Below are positions 7,230 through 10,139 of a stretch of 10,139 nucleotides of DNA, one piece after another. The notes below the pieces were generated by a model. The model did not search any database. It was not told the DNA's origin and worked only from the letters and a program-made list of their open reading frames with translations. Made by a program: the position numbers and the translations under genes. How positions within the stretch are numbered: position 1 is the first letter of the stretch; every line of letters begins with the position of its first letter. Origin of the DNA: Larix sibirica (lineage: Eukaryota; Streptophyta; Pinopsida; Pinales; Pinaceae); the NCBI GenBank assembly GCA_004151065.3, contig NWUY0304947294.1, positions 1-10,139 of the forward strand, in the 5' to 3' direction.

Positions 7230-8000
7230 ATTCCTATTGGGTGGAGGGTCTTGTTTGTCATTTGGGGATGGCCCACGACCTTCAGCAGTGTGCCCAAGAT
7301 CAGTGATGATGGGTTCCCAACCATTGTCACATTTGATCGGGTTTGGGAGGCTTCTTATCCTTGGAGACAGCACGATCCAGGCAACAAAACTTATCATTCT
7401 GGGAGGTAGGTGGAGGAGGCCAGCTATGGCGACTTTCTTAATGCTCCCAAAATGCATGGCCCATTCAGTGTGGAGGGAAATCTTTAGACCAACAAGATTG
7501 AACAGAATGGGCAAGGTAGTTAGTAAGGGGTTCCTTGGTCATGTTGTAAGGTGTGCCACCCCAAAACTCCAGAGGTTGGCAGAGATATGCCATTGCTATC
7601 TCCACCTTCCAACCTGTACCTAGAGCCATCATGCTAGCTAAAGCATTTCCCATGCTGACTTTGCTTAAACAGACATTCGTTCCTCTTTTTCCATATTTAA
7701 AAGTAGATTTCAATTCTAATAATCTGCCATGTTGCATCGATCTCAATGGCCCAAGGAAGTTTCTCCCCTAATAGGGTGGCTTTCCAAGAGACAGGGGTGT
7801 TAATTTTACCTGGTGCTGCTGACATGTTGTCCTCCAGCAGAGGTGCAGCAGATTCATCAGCAGGAGGTTCTGCAGCAGCAGTTCCTCGGTCCCCGTGCAT
7901 AGCAGAGAAAGGCGCACTGGTTGAGGGTGCATCAATGTTGAGGAGGTGCAACACTGCAGTTATGTAGACAGTGACAGTGGGTGCATGAATGCCTACAACG
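7230..8000 (-). pseudogene. Possible LINE ORF1 (gag-like) remnant, low confidence
   Basis: Overlapping minus-strand open frames (8005-7697, 7746-7465, 7514-7206) look like one longer frame broken by frameshifts. Readable pieces include TPVSWKATLLGEK, an Ala/Pro/Glu-rich stretch (7800-7950) and QPLEFWGGT near 7545-7575. The last resembles the LPLEFW motif of the DUF4283 domain found in plant LINE ORF1 proteins (family knowledge). The rest cannot be matched by eye. It lies downstream, in minus-strand terms, of the LINE ORF2 remnant, so it is not simply ORF1 of that element in normal order. Confidence 0.25.
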
Positions 8001-8029
8001 TGCATGCGCCAGGATTAGTCATTGCCAGT

Positions 8030-8470
8030 TTTAGTGTTTTGCTGTAATTAAACTGTTCCATTTTTAGCCTTTGGTTTAATTAGAAGGTTACTGTACTTAT
8101 TCCAGATTTTCTGGATTTAGTAAAAGGCGCCAGCCTTAGGGAGTTTTCCTGATTTAGTTAAGGTGCATGGGTTGAAAGCTTTTCCAGAATTAGAAGAGGG
8201 AACTATATTCGAAGAAATTTACTCACGTAGACTTGGGTGCATTGTTCTTGGAAGGATTAAGCTTGCATTTTCTTTTTCTAAATTCCAAGCAAGTCCTCAC
8301 AGGGATGGGTTATTTTTGTATATCCCTAGCCTTCCTTAGTATATAAAGGAAAGGCAGGGTTGGCGTGGTAGTCATTTGAGTTTTGAGCTATTGTAATTTC
8401 TGTTTTCTGAGTTAATAAACAGAGATGTTATTGGTGCTGCAATATTAGCTTGCTATGATAATTTTATCTG
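8030..8470 (+). mobile_element. LTR-like segment with TATA and AATAAA signals, possible solo LTR
   Basis: A clean TATA box (tatataaagg, 8340-8349) is followed 74 bases later by AATAAA (8414-8419) in a non-coding stretch. This compact U3-R-like arrangement is typical of plant Copia-type long terminal repeats. I could not find convincing TG..CA ends, a target-site duplication or an adjacent primer-binding site, so the borders are approximate. It could also be a promoter remnant of another kind. Confidence 0.3.
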
Positions 8471-8518
8471 TATGTTTGTACATCTAGCATTCCTTCCAGC
8501 TGTTTTTGATAGGTTGGT

Positions 8519-8577
8519 AATTTTCAGTTACCTAAGGTTTGTAGGAGTGATGGTCTGCTTACCATCAACTGAAAATT
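8519..8577. repeat. Inverted repeat able to form a hairpin
   Basis: aattttcagtt (8519-8529) and aactgaaaatt (8567-8577) are perfect 11-base inverse complements, and a second small pair tggt/acca (8550-8563) lies in the loop. It sits between the LTR-like segment and the 3' side of the LINE remnant, so it may mark the end of one of them. No function can be assigned. Confidence 0.5.
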
Positions 8578-8583
8578 TAACAT

Positions 8584-10090
8584 GGGGGAAGGGAGAAGTT
8601 GACCACAGAACTTGTATATGCAATCCTATGTTGTTTTAGCAAAGTCACACAACTAGAAGAGATGCTTTACAGTTTCCATTTTACGATACAATGGGCATTT
8701 TGGTGAGTCATTCCCAAATATTGGAGATGTTGCCCTAGAGGCAGGTTGCCAAAAGTTAATGGCTAGGCAAAAAAGGCCTTCTTCGGCTCCACTAATGGCT
8801 TCCATATGGACTTGATCTTGTATATCCAAGTTTTTTGTTTTGACTTGAGCCTCCCTAATTCAATTTGCCATCCAATATGGGCTTTACACTCAACCATCTA
8901 TATTCAATTTTCATATGTGGACTTGTGTTTTGGGAAGGCCTTGGTATGATTCCATCTCCAATCCATCCTCTAGGGAACTGGAGCCTATAGCCCAAGCTTA
9001 ATGAACAAGTTATCAAGAATATGGCTTTTGGTCCACTTCGAAAATTAGCATATCACAGTTGGGTTCGGTCAACGCAAGCCTTTAGATTTGGCTAACTTTT
9101 CTAATCCTTGGTTTGAGTGTAAACAAATGTGTCATTTTTTATACCACGCCAAAACAAGCACTTAGCTAAGAGCCATGCGCTTTCAGCTAGGGTTTTGCCA
9201 TTGTATCATAGCACAATTGACTACCAAATGAAGTGCTCATTAGATGAAATAATTAATCTAAGTGAGTCACATTTCCATGTAAGCTTGGGCTTAATAATAT
9301 CCCATGCTTTCCACATGCTCCTAGCCACAAAAGTTCCTTTGATTTCAACATGGGATGGAGTGGTAAGCATTGAAGCAGAGTTTGAAGATCCAGGTCTTTT
9401 CATGCTTTTTTCCCCATAGTTATACAATTTTTTAGAACTTTCCAAGCTTGCTTTGCATCAATTGCTCTGATGATCCATTTTGCGCACAAGACCCTAGCTT
9501 AGGTGTGGGTACAAATGAAACCTATTTCACCCCAGTAATTGAGAATGCAACAAAAATTCCAATCGACTCTATGGAATCCCTTTCCTCCTCTCTCAGTAGC
9601 CCATATAAAATCCTTGAGGATCTTCTTCAACCTTTGGTAGCCACTAATAGATGGGACCCAATAGGAGGAATAGTAGATACGTGTGGCCACTAGAATCTTG
9701 GTGAAAATTTGGAATTTGGCGCCAAGGTCATGGGTATTATGATCCATTTATCAATTTTCTTCTCCATCATCTAGATGAATATCTCCTGGAGTTCCTTGGG
9801 AGAATCTTAGAAGGAATAAGGGATTCCCAGATATTTTTGGCTAGGTTGTAGCTAAGACCATCCTTGGTTGGTTAGGTTGGAGCTTCTTTCTGAGTTTGCT
9901 TATAAATTTGTGTTTTGGCCCTTTGAAACTTGGATCATGATGCTTCAAAGAAGATTTGGAGGCAATTAATTATGTTATCTGATGACTCTCTCTTCTAAAA
10001 TGGTAAGGACAAAAGCATCAACAAAATACCCATTGGCAAGTTGGCCAACATTGGGTTTAGGAAAGGGGGTACCTTTATGTTGAAATATTG
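8584..10090 (-). mobile_element. Decayed LINE (non-LTR retrotransposon) ORF2: RT C-terminal part and zf-RVT
   Basis: Read on the minus strand and allowing frameshifts, the pieces appear in LINE ORF2 order. They are: FFEAS.SKF..AKTQI (about 9960-9910); YLGIPYSF (9833-9810), then SPKEL and MMEKKIDKW; then AKFQIFTKILVATRIYYSSYWVPS, GYQRLKKILKDFIWA, GFHRVDWNFCC and GEIGFI (9720-9505); AKWIIRAI..AWKVL (about 9480-9435); FVARSMWKAW (about 9335-9305); a zinc-binding zf-RVT region with IKSIWKPL..KKAFFA (8810-8765); METVKHLF (8679-8656); and CDFAKTT. The Tyr/Phe-Ala-Asp-Asp catalytic box is expected near 10025 but reads FVDAF, so it looks damaged. Many stops and frameshifts show it cannot be active. 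The 5' half lies beyond the right edge. Confidence 0.88.
9499..9747 (-). pseudogene. Longest intact piece of the LINE reverse-transcriptase ORF
   Basis: An 82-codon open frame with the conserved post-RT block of plant LINE ORF2 proteins: KFQIFTKILVATRIYYSSYW, GYQRLKKILKDFIWA, RGGKGFHRVDWNFCC. It sits within the larger LINE remnant. The preceding block (YLGIPYSF..MMEKKIDKW) is in another frame, and the following AKWIIRAI block is separated from it by a stop, so it is a fragment of a broken gene and not a gene in itself. Confidence 0.85.
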
Positions 10091-10139
10091 TAACTTCTAA
10101 GAATATTATATTGTGTACTTTATTATTCCGGAGATGTTT

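Larger units (their letters stand above)
6602..10139 (+). other. Start of presumed DGAT2 intron 7, at least 3.5 kb, transposon-rich
   Basis: The region begins with the donor gtagtc at 6602 and has no acceptor leading to DGAT2 sequence before the window ends. It contains a tandem duplication, a possible LINE ORF1-like remnant, an LTR-like segment, a hairpin and a LINE ORF2 remnant, listed separately. In 6605-6860 only AT-rich intron sequence is visible. Confidence 0.65.

Noticed and set aside
7137-7967. Plus-strand frames 7137-7409, 7237-7623 and 7746-7967
   Set aside because: No recognisable motifs; the minus strand gives the more protein-like reading of this region, and neither matches DGAT2.
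9129-9693. Plus-strand frames 9129-9419 and 9448-9693
   Set aside because: They are antisense shadows of the LINE ORF2 remnant, whose minus-strand translation gives clear reverse-transcriptase blocks.

Overview
The window reads as nuclear DNA of a land plant. It holds one multi-exon gene on the + strand whose spliced exons spell a plant-type diacylglycerol O-acyltransferase 2 (DGAT2). Its introns are AT-rich, have plant-style GT..AG borders, and carry decayed retroelements. No bacterial, organellar or viral gene organisation is visible. The protein is clearly DGAT2 but departs from the usual angiosperm sequence at several places. Together with the long TE-bearing introns, this makes a gymnosperm, fern, lycophyte or early-diverging angiosperm as plausible as a core angiosperm. 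That lineage guess is weak inference.

Layout. Positions 1-645 are upstream DNA and 5' leader: a 97-bp imperfect tandem duplication, an AT-dinucleotide/TATA-like tract near 521-546, and two very short upstream ORFs. Positions 646-6601 hold seven coding exons (646-833, 1035-1109, 4334-4419, 5497-5603, 5773-5928, 6205-6291, 6504-6601), all joined in phase, giving 265 complete codons plus two bases. Intron 2 (3.2 kb) contains a 101-bp tandem duplication, two tRNA-derived SINE copies on the minus strand, a 31-bp minisatellite and a weak transposase-like remnant. Positions 6602-10139 appear to be the start of a last large intron. It contains a ~178-bp tandem duplication, a possible LINE ORF1-like remnant, an LTR-like segment and a well-supported decayed LINE reverse-transcriptase 3' half on the minus strand that runs to or past the right edge.

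The last ~60 residues of DGAT2, the SPLP.. / VVGKPI.. region, are not found in the window. They should lie to the right of it, unless the gene is truncated. DGAT2 makes triacylglycerol from diacylglycerol and acyl-CoA at the endoplasmic reticulum. Nothing else in the window is a functional neighbour; the rest is transposon debris and local duplications. I found no convincing new biological system. The points most worth a second look are the DGAT2 sequence departures, the missing 3' exons, the paired SINEs with separate target-site duplications, and LINE stop codons that fall at conserved Trp positions.
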